From Flavobacteriales bacterium UBA1995 (GTDB taxonomy: Bacteria > Bacteroidota > Bacteroidia > Flavobacteriales_D > Sanyastnellaceae): a stretch of 16,010 nt of DNA. Each line of letters opens with the position of its first letter. Positions within the stretch are counted from its first letter, which is position 1. Below, piece after piece: positions 1 through 8,687 of the stretch. The notes under the pieces were generated by a model. It did no database searches, was not told the DNA's origin, and saw only the letters and a program-made list of their open reading frames with translations. The stretch lies in contig DDCX01000143.1 of assembly GCA_002336475.1 (NCBI GenBank), positions 1 through 16,010 of the forward strand, given 5' to 3'. A program made the position numbers and the translations under genes.

Positions 1-1
1 A

Positions 2-1870
2 TTGACGGCCATCCTGGTCGTTTCTGGCCTCCAGGCCCAAATGGTTTCCGTCACTTGGAACCTCAACATGACCAATGAAACAGTCGCTCCAGAAGGCCCC
101 TCAGTGGCAGGCGGTGCTGATTTCGGAACCCCAGGAGACAACCCCATGTCCGACCCTGATGGCGACGGCATCTGGACCCTCACCCTGGAAGTAGCTGCTG
201 GATACACCGGATACTACACCTTCACCAACGGCGCATGTCCAGATTGGGGTTGCAAGGAGAACATCGCAGGACAGAGCTGCGCAAATCCTGACAACTACAA
301 CGACCGTCAGTTGGAGAACATCACCGAAGACACGGTGATCAACACTTGCTTTGGCCAGTGCACCACAGACGGTTCTTGTACAGCTTCGAGCGACATCAAC
401 GTCACCTTCCAAGTCGACATGTCCAGCGAGACTATAGCTGCAGAAGGAATCTTCATGAGCGGAGCATTTGATGGGTGGTGCGGTTGCACACCTATGGATG
501 ACGCTGACGGAGACGGCATCTACACAGCCACCGTTACGGCTTCACCCGGCGGATTCGAATGGAAGTTCCTCAACGGTGGATGGGCCGGCGAAGAAGTATT
601 TGATCCTGCGGTAGACGGAGAGTGCACCCTCACCACCGGTGAGTTCACGAACCGCTTCATCATGGTGGAAGGAACCGAAGACATCACGCTCGATGCCTAT
701 TGCTTCAACACCTGCAGTGCTTGTAACCAGACACCTTGCGTGGATCCTGCCCAAATTGACAGCACCATGATGTGTACCCAAGAGTGGGACCCTGTGTGCG
801 GTTGCAACGGCGTGACTTACGGCAACGACTGCGAGGCTCAGTTCTTTGGCGGCGTGACCTCTTGGACCATGGGCGAATGCTCTACCAGTTCTATGGTCAC
901 CTTCCAGGTTGACATGAGCAACGAAGACATCCTCGGCCCCATTTACGTCACCGGCGCAACTGTTGATGGATGGTGTGGAACCTGCATCGAGATGACAGAC
1001 AGCGATGCGGATGGCATTTACGAGGCCACCGTCGAACTTGAATCCGGAGACCACGAGTACAAGTTCAACAATGGCGGATGGGACGGCACAGAAAGCCTCG
1101 ATTCCGATGAGGACGCGGCTTGCACCCTCACCACTGTGGATGAAACCGGAACTTTTGTGAACCGCCTTTACACCCTCCTTCCAGGTACTGGAAACGTGAC
1201 CCTCGATGCTGTGTGCTTCAACGGTTGCGATGCTTGCGAGACCACAGAAGTGCCCAACACATCGGTCACCTTTAATGTGGACATGAGCGAGCAGACCGTC
1301 AGCGGTGCTGTTTACATCTCAGGTGAGTCCATCGATGGCTGGGCCGGTACCCAGGTTGAATTGACTGACGCGGACGGCGACAACGTCTACTCCGTCACCA
1401 TTGAATTGCCACAAGGCAACCACGAGTACAAGTACATGATCGGCAGCTGGGACATCAACGAGGCACTCGATGCTGAAGCTGATTCTGCCTGCACCATCAC
1501 AACCGGTGGATTCACCAACCGTTTGCTCGTCATCGAATCAGAAGAAGCCATGGACCTCGCGACGGTATGCTACGAGTCCTGTGAAGCCTGTGCTCCTGTG
1601 AACAGCATCAACGGGTTGAATGCCCTGACCTTTAGCGTGTACCCCTCGCTTACTGATGGCATCGTGACGGTGGCATTCCCCACTCCCCTTGCTGAGACAG
1701 CCAGCATCGAAGTGCGCGACATGAGCGGCCGCCTCGTGCGCAACACCAACCTCGGAGAAGGCATGTCCCAACTCCAGATGGACCTGAGCAACGAAACAGA
1801 CGGATTCTATGTGATCCGCATCACCTCTGGTTTGCAGGTGGCCACAGAAGTTGTGGTAAAGCAGCACTAA
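2..1870 (+). CDS. Secreted multi-module Cys-rich protein with Kazal domain and T9SS sorting domain (5' partial)
   Basis: Probably a surface-exposed or secreted glycan-binding protein of the locus; this role is inferred from context. The frame is open from the window edge, and residues 1-13 look like the end of a signal peptide (cleavage near LQAQ), so the true start lies upstream; the TTG at base 2 is probably not it. Four beta-modules follow at about residues 16-126, 132-241, 298-412 and 421-530. Modules 2-4 open with VTFxVDMS, carry a DGW, a DADGDGIY-like turn and a YKF strand, resembling E-set/CBM48-type folds. Each module ends in a Cys motif such as CFNTCSAC. A Kazal-type domain with DPVCGCNGVTYGNDC lies at about 246-292. 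Residues 540-622 form a T9SS type A sorting domain (FSVYPS, DMSGRLV, GFYVIRI). It precedes susC by 21 bases. Sure of the architecture, unsure of the ligand. Confidence 0.85.
   Translation: MTAILVVSGLQAQMVSVTWNLNMTNETVAPEGPSVAGGADFGTPGDNPMSDPDGDGIWTLTLEVAAGYTGYYTFTNGACPDWGCKENIAGQSCANPDNYNDRQLENITEDTVINTCFGQCTTDGSCTASSDINVTFQVDMSSETIAAEGIFMSGAFDGWCGCTPMDDADGDGIYTATVTASPGGFEWKFLNGGWAGEEVFDPAVDGECTLTTGEFTNRFIMVEGTEDITLDAYCFNTCSACNQTPCVDPAQIDSTMMCTQEWDPVCGCNGVTYGNDCEAQFFGGVTSWTMGECSTSSMVTFQVDMSNEDILGPIYVTGATVDGWCGTCIEMTDSDADGIYEATVELESGDHEYKFNNGGWDGTESLDSDEDAACTLTTVDETGTFVNRLYTLLPGTGNVTLDAVCFNGCDACETTEVPNTSVTFNVDMSEQTVSGAVYISGESIDGWAGTQVELTDADGDNVYSVTIELPQGNHEYKYMIGSWDINEALDAEADSACTITTGGFTNRLLVIESEEAMDLATVCYESCEACAPVNSINGLNALTFSVYPSLTDGIVTVAFPTPLAETASIEVRDMSGRLVRNTNLGEGMSQLQMDLSNETDGFYVIRITSGLQVATEVVVKQH
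395..1600 (+). repeat. Three VTFxVDMS beta-modules interrupted by a Kazal domain
   Basis: This is an intragenic protein-level repeat. Modules 2, 3 and 4 of the first gene lie at about 395-724, 893-1237 and 1262-1591. They share the order VTFxVDMS, DGW, acidic DGDGIY-like loop, EYKF/EWKF strand, CTLTT or CTITT, FxNRL/FTNRF, and a closing C-x3-C-x2-C cluster. The Kazal-like segment (about 737-877) is inserted between modules 2 and 3. Module 1 (about 47-379) is a diverged relative with its own pattern (CKENIAGQSC, YNDR). The DNA copies are well diverged, so the duplication is old. Confidence 0.75.
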
Positions 1871-1891
1871 AAATTGAACCTACAATACACC

Positions 1892-4800
1892 ATGAGATTC
1901 TTGCTCCTTTTGGGTTGGATGATTCCATTCGGAATTTTCGCCCAATCCACGGCCATCACCGGTAAGGTGACCGACGCCGATGACGGCATCGCCCTCCCCG
2001 GCGTATCCGTTGTCGAAAAAGGCACCTACAACGGTACCGTGACCGACCTTGATGGTAACTATACGTTGATGGTATCCTCTTCCGAGGCTACCCTAACGTT
2101 TACCTACATCGGTTACAAGACCACGAATGTGGCCATTGCTGGAAAATCCAACGTTGACCATGCCCTTGCAGCCGACATCGCCGGTTTGGAAGAGGCCATC
2201 GTCATCGGATACGGAAACCAGCAGAGGAGCAAGATCTCTGGTGCTGTAGGCACCATTGACATCAAGGACGCCACTTCTGTGCCCGTGCTCCGCACGGAGC
2301 AGGCCCTACAAGGCCGCGCAGCAGGTGTCCAGGTGACGCAGAATTCAGGGCAGCCAGGTTCCACCCAATCCATCCGGATTCGAGGAACAGGCTCCTTGAA
2401 CAATGCGGAACCTTTGTGGGTCGTAGATGGCATCCCTTCCGGTGGCATCGACTACCTCAACCCTTCTGACATCGAGTCCATTTCTGTACTCAAGGACGCG
2501 GCCTCTGCTGCGATCTATGGTGCACGTGGTGGAAACGGTGTAATCCTGGTCACCACCAAAAAAGGCGCCAAAGGGCAGCCTGCACAGGTGACCTACGACA
2601 CCTACTACGGCTTCCAAGAGCCTTGGAAAAAAATCGGCCTCCTCAATGCTGAGGAGTACGCCATCTTGATGAACGAAAGCCGCGCCGCTGCCGGACTCGT
2701 CCCCCTCTCCCAGTTGGCAGACCCCACCAGCCTCGGTGAAGGCACCGATTGGCAAGACGCCCTGTTTGAGCGCGCGCCCATGGTGAACCACAGTTTCAAC
2801 TTTACCAAGGGTACTGCCACCAGTTCGACCGCCATCGGCGGAAGCCACTTCGCCCAAGACGGCATCATCGGCGGAGAGAAAGGACGCTTCGAGCGCACGA
2901 CGTTCCGAGTGAGCACCCAGCAAGATGCCGGAGACCGCTTCCGCATCGGACAAACGGTGAACTTCACCCACATCAGCCGCAATGCGCTGGCTGAAAACAA
3001 TGAATTCGCGACCCCTGTCGTTCGGGCCTTGAACATGGACCCCGTTACGCCCGTTTCGCGCCCAGACGGCTCATACGCTTACACCGAATTGATCGGAAGC
3101 GACATTGCCAACCCCATCAACCAGGTGGCCACCACTTACGACAACTGGATGACCAACCGCTTTGTCGGAAACCTTTTCGGTGAATACGACCTGTTGAAGG
3201 AATTGAAGTTCCGCTCCTCGGTCAACATTGACCTTTCACTGGGCTCCCAGAAAATCTTCCTCCCCCAATACGACTTGGGAGTTGGAGAGAATGACCCCAA
3301 CCGACCTGCTTACGAGTGGCGCGAGGTCAACGGACTCATCCGCAACGAAAACAAGTGGTCCAACTGGCAGTGGGAGAACACCTTGCAGTACGACAAGGAC
3401 CTCAAGAACGGCGACCGCATCCAGACCATCCTGGGTTACTCTGCCCTCTACGGCAACTACCAGAACATTGGCACATACCGAGACAGCCTCAACTCCAACG
3501 ACCCGGAGCTGGCCTTCCTCGACAACAGCCTCAACTTCAACGAGCAGGCCCCCAACGCCAGCGGAGGTTTCGGCGAGAGCTCCTACCTCTCCACGTTTGC
3601 GCGTGTGCAGTACGAACTCGGAGACCGGTACTCCATGAGCGGAACCGTCCGCCGCGATGGCTCTTCCAAGTTTGGCGCCAACAACCGCTACGGCATCTTC
3701 CCTTCTCTGTCTGCCGCCTGGAACCTCACAGAGATTCCCTGGGTAGTGGAGAAAGACTGGATTGAATTCGCCAAGGTGCGCGCCTCATGGGGCCGCAACG
3801 GTAACGCCGACGGCATTGGCAATTTCGACTTCACTTCTGTGGTCTTCAATGGACAGAACTACACCTTCGGTCCCGACCAACAGCAGGTCAACGGCGCAGG
3901 TCCTGTCACCACGTCCAACCCTGACCTCAAGTGGGAAACCGTAGACCAGTTCAACGCCGGTCTCGACGTTGACCTGTACCGCGGACGTTTCAACATCGTC
4001 CTCGACTACTTCGTGAAGAACACCAACGACATGCTCGCCGTGGTGCCCGTGCCCGGCGTGGTTGGATTCCTTCCCGCCGCCACCAACGTAGCCTCGGCCC
4101 GCAACAAGGGCCTCGAGCTCGCCCTCACCTACCGCGGAGAGAAAGGCGACTGGGACTATGACATCACCGGTAACCTGAGCGTGATCCGCAATGAAGTCAC
4201 CGGACTCGGAGAAGGCGGACAGCCCATCAACACCGGTGGTATTTTCGGCGCCGGCAACGACTTCTCAGCCTACACCGACATCGGTCTCCCCATGGCGGTC
4301 TTCTATGGCTATGAGACGGCTGGCATCTTCCAAACCGACGAAGAAGCCACCGCCAATACAGCCCAACCTGAAGCACAGGCTGGAGATGTCATCTTCGTAG
4401 ACCAGAATGAGGACGGCGTCCTCGACGAGAACGACAAAACCGTCATCGGAAACCCACATCCGGACTTCACCTTTGGGGTCACCGCCAACGTGAAGTGGAA
4501 GAATTTCGATGCCAGCATCTTCATCCAAGGTTCACAGGGCAACGACCTGTTCAACGGCATCTTCCGTTACGACCTGAACACCACCAACCTTCCCGTTTCT
4601 GCACTGGAGCGTTGGACGGGCGAAGGCTCTACCAACGAGCACCCCCGCATTACGCACACCGATGCCAACCAAAACAACCGCGTCTCCGACCGGTTCGTTG
4701 AGGACGGTTCGTTTGTCCGCATCAAGAACCTGCAAATCGGGTACACCTTGCCCCAAAGCCTTCAAGACAAGTTGGACATCGGCAAGTGCCGGTTCTATGT

Positions 4801-4945
4801 CTCGGCCAGCAACCTCTTGACCTTCACCAATTACTCCGGCCTCGATCCTGAGATCGGATCACGCGGCACGCTAGAAATTGGCATCGACCGTGGTTTTTAT
4901 CCCGTCGCGCGAAACTTCATCGCCGGCATCAACGTCACATTTTAA
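1892..4945 (+). CDS. susC: SusC/RagA-family TonB-linked outer-membrane transporter
   Basis: This is the outer-membrane importer of oligosaccharides, powered by TonB and paired with the SusD lipoprotein. ATG 1892 gives 1017 residues and a signal peptide ending near FGIFAQ; an in-frame TTG at 1874 is less likely because it adds six polar residues before the signal. A carboxypeptidase-D-regulatory-like beta domain spans about 21-95 (ITGKVTDADDG, DLDGNYTL). The region before the plug (EEAIVIGYG) is typical of the family, and the plug (about 110-225) carries the SusC signatures LWVVDGIP and SVLKDAASAAIYG. The remainder is a beta-barrel ending in a C-terminal Phe (GINVTF). The length is normal. It follows the modular secreted gene by 21 bases and precedes susD by 11, so it is operon-internal. 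The substrate is inferred from the GH16 gene: beta-1,3-glucan oligosaccharides. Confidence 0.95.
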   Translation: MRFLLLLGWMIPFGIFAQSTAITGKVTDADDGIALPGVSVVEKGTYNGTVTDLDGNYTLMVSSSEATLTFTYIGYKTTNVAIAGKSNVDHALAADIAGLEEAIVIGYGNQQRSKISGAVGTIDIKDATSVPVLRTEQALQGRAAGVQVTQNSGQPGSTQSIRIRGTGSLNNAEPLWVVDGIPSGGIDYLNPSDIESISVLKDAASAAIYGARGGNGVILVTTKKGAKGQPAQVTYDTYYGFQEPWKKIGLLNAEEYAILMNESRAAAGLVPLSQLADPTSLGEGTDWQDALFERAPMVNHSFNFTKGTATSSTAIGGSHFAQDGIIGGEKGRFERTTFRVSTQQDAGDRFRIGQTVNFTHISRNALAENNEFATPVVRALNMDPVTPVSRPDGSYAYTELIGSDIANPINQVATTYDNWMTNRFVGNLFGEYDLLKELKFRSSVNIDLSLGSQKIFLPQYDLGVGENDPNRPAYEWREVNGLIRNENKWSNWQWENTLQYDKDLKNGDRIQTILGYSALYGNYQNIGTYRDSLNSNDPELAFLDNSLNFNEQAPNASGGFGESSYLSTFARVQYELGDRYSMSGTVRRDGSSKFGANNRYGIFPSLSAAWNLTEIPWVVEKDWIEFAKVRASWGRNGNADGIGNFDFTSVVFNGQNYTFGPDQQQVNGAGPVTTSNPDLKWETVDQFNAGLDVDLYRGRFNIVLDYFVKNTNDMLAVVPVPGVVGFLPAATNVASARNKGLELALTYRGEKGDWDYDITGNLSVIRNEVTGLGEGGQPINTGGIFGAGNDFSAYTDIGLPMAVFYGYETAGIFQTDEEATANTAQPEAQAGDVIFVDQNEDGVLDENDKTVIGNPHPDFTFGVTANVKWKNFDASIFIQGSQGNDLFNGIFRYDLNTTNLPVSALERWTGEGSTNEHPRITHTDANQNNRVSDRFVEDGSFVRIKNLQIGYTLPQSLQDKLDIGKCRFYVSASNLLTFTNYSGLDPEIGSRGTLEIGIDRGFYPVARNFIAGINVTF

Positions 4946-4956
4946 TCCAGGAACCC

Positions 4957-6510
4957 ATGAAGCGCATACTCCTTCTCCTCCTGATTCCGGCCGTTCTGGT
5001 CTCCTGTAAGCAGGAATTCCTCGAACGCACGCCTGTTGTAGGCTCAACGGAAGCCAACTTCTACAAGACGCCAGAAGACGCCTTGTCCGCCACCATTGCC
5101 TGCTACAATACCCTGCAGCAGGAAGTGACGAACATCCAAGGATCCTCTGGCCTCAAGCCTCACTTCCGCTGGTTCTTCGGCGACATCATCTCCGATGACA
5201 CCGACAAAGGCGGCTCGGGCGACGGTGACGATCCGCAGCTCTATGATTATGAGCGATTCCAAGGCAACAGCGCCGGACAAATGCTCCTCGTAGAGTGGCA
5301 AGTGGCCTACCGCGGCATTGCATACTGCAACCTCGCACTCCAGAAGATTCCTGAAATTGACATGGACGCCGATGTGCGCGATGCCTATTTGGGTGAAGCC
5401 CGGTTCATTCGCGCCTACTGGTACTTCAACCTGGTCAAGACCTTTGGAGGGGTGCCTCTCGTGACGGAGCCTTTGGCCTCGACCCAATACCAGCAGGCCC
5501 GCGCCTCTTCCGATGAAGTGTACACCCTCATCAAAGAAGACCTCGAGTTTGCGATTGAATTTCTGCCTCCCCGCAGTTCCTACAGCTTGAATGCACTGGG
5601 ACGCGCCACCCGCGGTTCGGCTCAAGGCTTGATGACCAAGGTGCATGCGTTCCTCGGCGAATGGGAGGCCTGCTATCAGGTCTCTGCTGACCTGGTGGGC
5701 GAAGGCGAATACAGCCTCGATCCTGAATACGCCAACATCTTTACCGAACTCGGCGAGAATGGCCCAGGCTCCATCTGGGAAATCCAATACATGAATGCTT
5801 CCGGTGGAAACTGGGGCCAACAACTTGAAGGCACCTTTACCAATGTCTTCCAGCGTGCCCGCGGTCAATTCAACGGCTACGGTTTCAACCTCCCGACCCA
5901 AGACCTCGTCAACGCGTTTGAGGAAGGAGATCCCCGCCTTGCGGCCACGCTCTTCAGCGAAGGAGACGTCATGGGCGACCGTGGAGTGTTCACAATCGAT
6001 GCAACGGGTTTTCCCCACCTCTACTACCCCAAAAAGTACTTCAACAACGCTGCTGAAGAGGCGCCATTTGGGGACCCCAACCCCAATGGACACACCAACG
6101 ACCGGGTCATCCGCCTCTCCGATGTGTTGCTCTTCCATGCTGAAGCCTGCTTCAACACCGGCCGCACGGAGGAAGCATCGGCTGCCCTCGAAGCAGTGCG
6201 CTTCCGCGCACGTGGCAACGTGAGCTACAATCCCATGTCCCCTGATGCCGTGCTCCCTTTCATCAGTGGTGGTGACATCACCTTGGAAGACATTTGGCAC
6301 GAGCGCCGGGTGGAACTTGCCTTGGAAGGACACCGCTTCTTCGACCTTGTGCGCCAGGACCGCGCAGCCGAAGTGATGCAAGCCCACCTCGATGAGCACT
6401 TCCCCAACAGCGGCTACAGCTTTTCGGCCGGTGTTAACGAACTCTTTCCCATTCCAAGCAATGAAATCACCCTGAGCGGTGGTCTCATCTCCCAAAACCC
6501 CGGATACTGA
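4957..6510 (+). CDS. susD: SusD/RagB-family surface glycan-binding lipoprotein
   Basis: This is the lid and binding partner of the SusC transporter on the outer leaflet of the outer membrane, capturing glycan for import. The start at ATG 4957 gives MKRILLLLLIPAVLVSC, a clear lipoprotein signal with lipidated Cys17. The 517-residue length is usual for the family. An N-terminal SusD-like region includes TEANFYKTPEDA (31-42). The helical TPR-type core carries GEARFIRAYWYFNLVKTFGG (146-165), the classic family signature. The C-terminal RagB/SusD region contains DIWHERRVELALEGHRFFDL and ends LFPIPSNEI plus a terminal NPGY. Its TGA shares its last base with the ATG of the next gene (TGATG), pointing to translational coupling. 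Binding specificity is inferred from the GH16 neighbour, not visible here. Confidence 0.95.
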   Translation: MKRILLLLLIPAVLVSCKQEFLERTPVVGSTEANFYKTPEDALSATIACYNTLQQEVTNIQGSSGLKPHFRWFFGDIISDDTDKGGSGDGDDPQLYDYERFQGNSAGQMLLVEWQVAYRGIAYCNLALQKIPEIDMDADVRDAYLGEARFIRAYWYFNLVKTFGGVPLVTEPLASTQYQQARASSDEVYTLIKEDLEFAIEFLPPRSSYSLNALGRATRGSAQGLMTKVHAFLGEWEACYQVSADLVGEGEYSLDPEYANIFTELGENGPGSIWEIQYMNASGGNWGQQLEGTFTNVFQRARGQFNGYGFNLPTQDLVNAFEEGDPRLAATLFSEGDVMGDRGVFTIDATGFPHLYYPKKYFNNAAEEAPFGDPNPNGHTNDRVIRLSDVLLFHAEACFNTGRTEEASAALEAVRFRARGNVSYNPMSPDAVLPFISGGDITLEDIWHERRVELALEGHRFFDLVRQDRAAEVMQAHLDEHFPNSGYSFSAGVNELFPIPSNEITLSGGLISQNPGY

Positions 6511-7358
6511 TGCGACTTCATCATTTCCTTCCACTGGCCGTTGTCATGGCCTTTTTCGGTTGCCAGCCCACTGTAGATGAGGGCATCGACCTCCCAGGTT
6601 CACCCAGCGCGTCTTTTGACTGGGATTACCTTTATGTGGACACCGCTGCGGTGCCCTACGTTGACTCCAACAGGGTTGTCTTTACCTCACTCGCTGGCGA
6701 TGGGTTCTTGCACTTCTGGGACTTCGGCAATGGCCTGACCAGCAATGAGACCCAGGACACAGCCTTCTACCCTCAGGCCGGCGACTACGAAGCCACCTAC
6801 TCCGTCTACAGCGCAGGAGGCTCAGGTACAGCAACGGCGACCATTCCTGTGGCCAACACCGTTGAGCTGCCTTGCGAAGGCACCTTGGCGTTGCTCACGG
6901 GTTGTGACAACCAGAAGACTTGGATTTTCTCCGGGGAAGCTGGGGCCATCTCTGTTGGACCGACACCGGGCAGCACAGAATGGTACAGCAGCCCATTGGC
7001 TGGCCTGGTTCCGGAGCAGTACGACGACAGCTATACCTTCACCACAGAAGGAAATTACGGCTACAACAACAACGGTGGCACCATCAACCCTTTTGAAGGC
7101 TATGTGGTCAACGAACTCGTCGTTCCCGACACGCTCAACTACCTCCTCAACGAAGGGGCAGGCATCAACGGTGAAGACCAGATCCTGCTGTTGCCCGACA
7201 ACGATGGATTCTGCTGGTTCATGGGCGTTTGGGACTGCGGTCCCAGTTACGACATCCTCGAACTCACAGAAGACCGCCTCGTGGTCATGGCCCCTCTGAT
7301 GAATGGAGATTGTACAAACGGTGAAGGTTACTTCACGTTGATTTTTGCTGCACAATGA
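6510..7358 (+). CDS. PKD-domain lipoprotein, probable surface glycan-binding protein
   Basis: The likely role is to hold polysaccharide at the cell surface beside SusCD, as additional non-catalytic lipoproteins often do in such loci; this is inference. The 282-residue product begins MRLHHFLPLAVVMAFFGC, a lipoprotein signal with Cys18 (the lipobox FFGC is loose but acceptable in Bacteroidota). Residues about 33-115 form a PKD domain with the hallmark HFWDFGNG and a YPQAGDYEATYSV strand. The C-terminal half (about 116-282) is a separate domain that I cannot assign with certainty; it contains KTWIFSGEAG, an ISVGP turn, a Cys pair within CTNGEGYF and FCWFMGVWDCGP, and many aromatics that could line a sugar site. 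It overlaps susD by one base and the GH16 gene by four (ATGA), so it is strictly co-translated with both. Confidence 0.85.
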   Translation: MRLHHFLPLAVVMAFFGCQPTVDEGIDLPGSPSASFDWDYLYVDTAAVPYVDSNRVVFTSLAGDGFLHFWDFGNGLTSNETQDTAFYPQAGDYEATYSVYSAGGSGTATATIPVANTVELPCEGTLALLTGCDNQKTWIFSGEAGAISVGPTPGSTEWYSSPLAGLVPEQYDDSYTFTTEGNYGYNNNGGTINPFEGYVVNELVVPDTLNYLLNEGAGINGEDQILLLPDNDGFCWFMGVWDCGPSYDILELTEDRLVVMAPLMNGDCTNGEGYFTLIFAAQ

Positions 7359-8536
7359 ACATCGCTCGGACACTCACAATTCTGGCCTTCCCCCTCGCCT
7401 TTGCTGCTTGTGGAGGAGGAGAAGAAGGCACACCTGCGGAATTTCGATTTTCGAATGACCGCACGGCATTTGAAAACGAGGCCAGCTCCACCTTCACCTT
7501 TGATGTACGCATCGATGAAGCGAAGACAGAAGAGGTCCGAGTGCACTATGCCACTGCCGATGGCACGGCCATCGCAGGAGAAGACTACACCGCCACTGAA
7601 GGCGACTTGGTGTTCGCTCCTGGCGACACCAAAAAAACCATTGAAGTTCCCATCGTCGTCGATGAATACCTAGAGCCCGATGAGTTCTTTACCGTCGCAC
7701 TCAGCAATCCAGAAGGCGGCTACTTGAGGGACAACCTTCAGGAGGCTGTGGGCACCATTAGGAACGACGACCAGACGCTCGCCATCACCAACGAAGGCTA
7801 TACCACTCCGGATTCCTATCCGGGGATGACCTTGGTCTGGGGCGATGAGTTTGACAACGATGGCGCTCCCGACCCTGCCAAGTGGACCTACGACTTGGGC
7901 AACGGCAACTGGGGTTGGGGCAACCAAGAGTTGCAGAACTACACCAGCAGCCCCGAGAACGTCAAGGTCGACGATGGCAACCTGTTCATCTTCGCACGAA
8001 ACGAAGGCGGGTACACCTCAGCACGACTCAAGACCCAAGGGATCTATGACTTCCAATACGGCCGTGTGGACATCCGCGCCATGCTGCCCATTGGACAGGG
8101 CATCTGGCCGGCACTGTGGATGCTCGGTTCTGACATCACGACAGAAAGCTGGCCTGCCTGCGGTGAAATCGACATCATGGAATTGATAGGCAATCAGCCT
8201 CGCTTGATCCATGGCACGGTGCACTGGGGACCGGACAATGGACAGCACCAGTACTATGGGACAACGGCACCAGCCCTCAGCTTTCCTGAGACCTTTGCCG
8301 ATGCGTTCCATGTGTTCTCCATCGATTGGCAAGAAGACGAGATCAAGTTCTACATGGACGACGTGCATTACCACACGGTCACTCCTCAGAACATGAACGG
8401 CATGGCCTACCCCTTCAATGACGCGTTCTTTTTTATCCTGAACGTTGCTGTCGGAGGCCAGTGGCCGGGTGATCCCAACGACACCACGCCATTCCCTGGC
8501 TTTATGGCCGTGGACTACATCCGCGTATTCCAATAA
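7355..8536 (+). CDS. Calx-beta/GH16 endo-beta-1,3-glucanase (laminarinase) lipoprotein
   Basis: This is predicted to hydrolyse internal beta-1,3 (or beta-1,3-1,4) glucosidic bonds at the cell surface by the retaining mechanism. The signal is MNIARTLTILAFPLAFAAC, with lipid anchor Cys19. A Calx-beta-type domain spans about 30-138 (VHYATADGTAIAGEDYT, LEPDEFFTVALSNP). The GH16 domain covers about 158-393. Its active-site motif GEIDIMELIG supplies Glu271 (nucleophile), Asp273 and Glu276 (acid/base), all intact. WGWGNQELQNYT, GIWPALWML and the final VGGQWPG...VDYIRVFQ are typical of laminarinase-type GH16 (subfamily 3). The 393-residue length is complete. It overlaps the PKD gene by ATGA and is the last gene of the operon, with a strong terminator 38 bases after the stop. 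The exact substrate (laminarin or mixed-linkage glucan) is inferred. Confidence 0.95.
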   Translation: MNIARTLTILAFPLAFAACGGGEEGTPAEFRFSNDRTAFENEASSTFTFDVRIDEAKTEEVRVHYATADGTAIAGEDYTATEGDLVFAPGDTKKTIEVPIVVDEYLEPDEFFTVALSNPEGGYLRDNLQEAVGTIRNDDQTLAITNEGYTTPDSYPGMTLVWGDEFDNDGAPDPAKWTYDLGNGNWGWGNQELQNYTSSPENVKVDDGNLFIFARNEGGYTSARLKTQGIYDFQYGRVDIRAMLPIGQGIWPALWMLGSDITTESWPACGEIDIMELIGNQPRLIHGTVHWGPDNGQHQYYGTTAPALSFPETFADAFHVFSIDWQEDEIKFYMDDVHYHTVTPQNMNGMAYPFNDAFFFILNVAVGGQWPGDPNDTTPFPGFMAVDYIRVFQ

Positions 8537-8573
8537 GCCCAGACGGCTGGCCCGAGGCGAGCCGAACGCATTC

Positions 8574-8606
8574 AAGCCCCGCTTCTCACTGCGAGAAGCG
8601 GGGCTT
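8574..8606 (+). terminator. Rho-independent terminator of the glucan-utilisation operon
   Basis: Perfect 14-bp stem: arms 8574-8587 and 8593-8606, loop 8588-8592 (ACTGC), followed directly by a T-rich run (ttttctttt). The stem has a GC-rich base (GCCCCGC paired with GCGGGGC). It lies 38 bases after the GH16 stop codon and before the next + strand gene, so it should end the polysaccharide locus transcript cleanly. Confidence 0.93.
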
Positions 8607-8675
8607 TTTCTTTTGTGCACCGCTGTCCGAAACAACTCGGTCCGCTCCATTGCATGACCTTGGGTCTTTTACCCA

Positions 8676-8682
8676 TAGCTTG
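8676..8682 (+). promoter_or_regulatory. Possible -7 promoter element TAGCTTG
   Basis: TAGCTTG ends five bases before ATG 8688 and resembles a shortened Bacteroidota -7 consensus (TAnnTTTG). A TTG at 8650-8652 could serve as the -33 element, though its 23-base spacing is at the edge of what is usual. If real, the transcript would have almost no leader. The same motif and spacing recur before 13742 (-) and 13823 (+). Confidence 0.3.
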
Positions 8683-8687
8683 TATTC

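Noticed and set aside
1874..1891. In-frame TTG upstream of the susC ATG as an alternative start
   Set aside because: It adds six residues (first residue then NLQYT) before a signal peptide that is already complete from ATG 1892; ATG is the better start.
5044..6534. Long minus-strand open frame (496 codons) opposite susD
   Set aside because: It is a shadow of a GC-rich coding strand; its translation shows no domain, signal or sensible composition, while the + strand frame is an unmistakable SusD.
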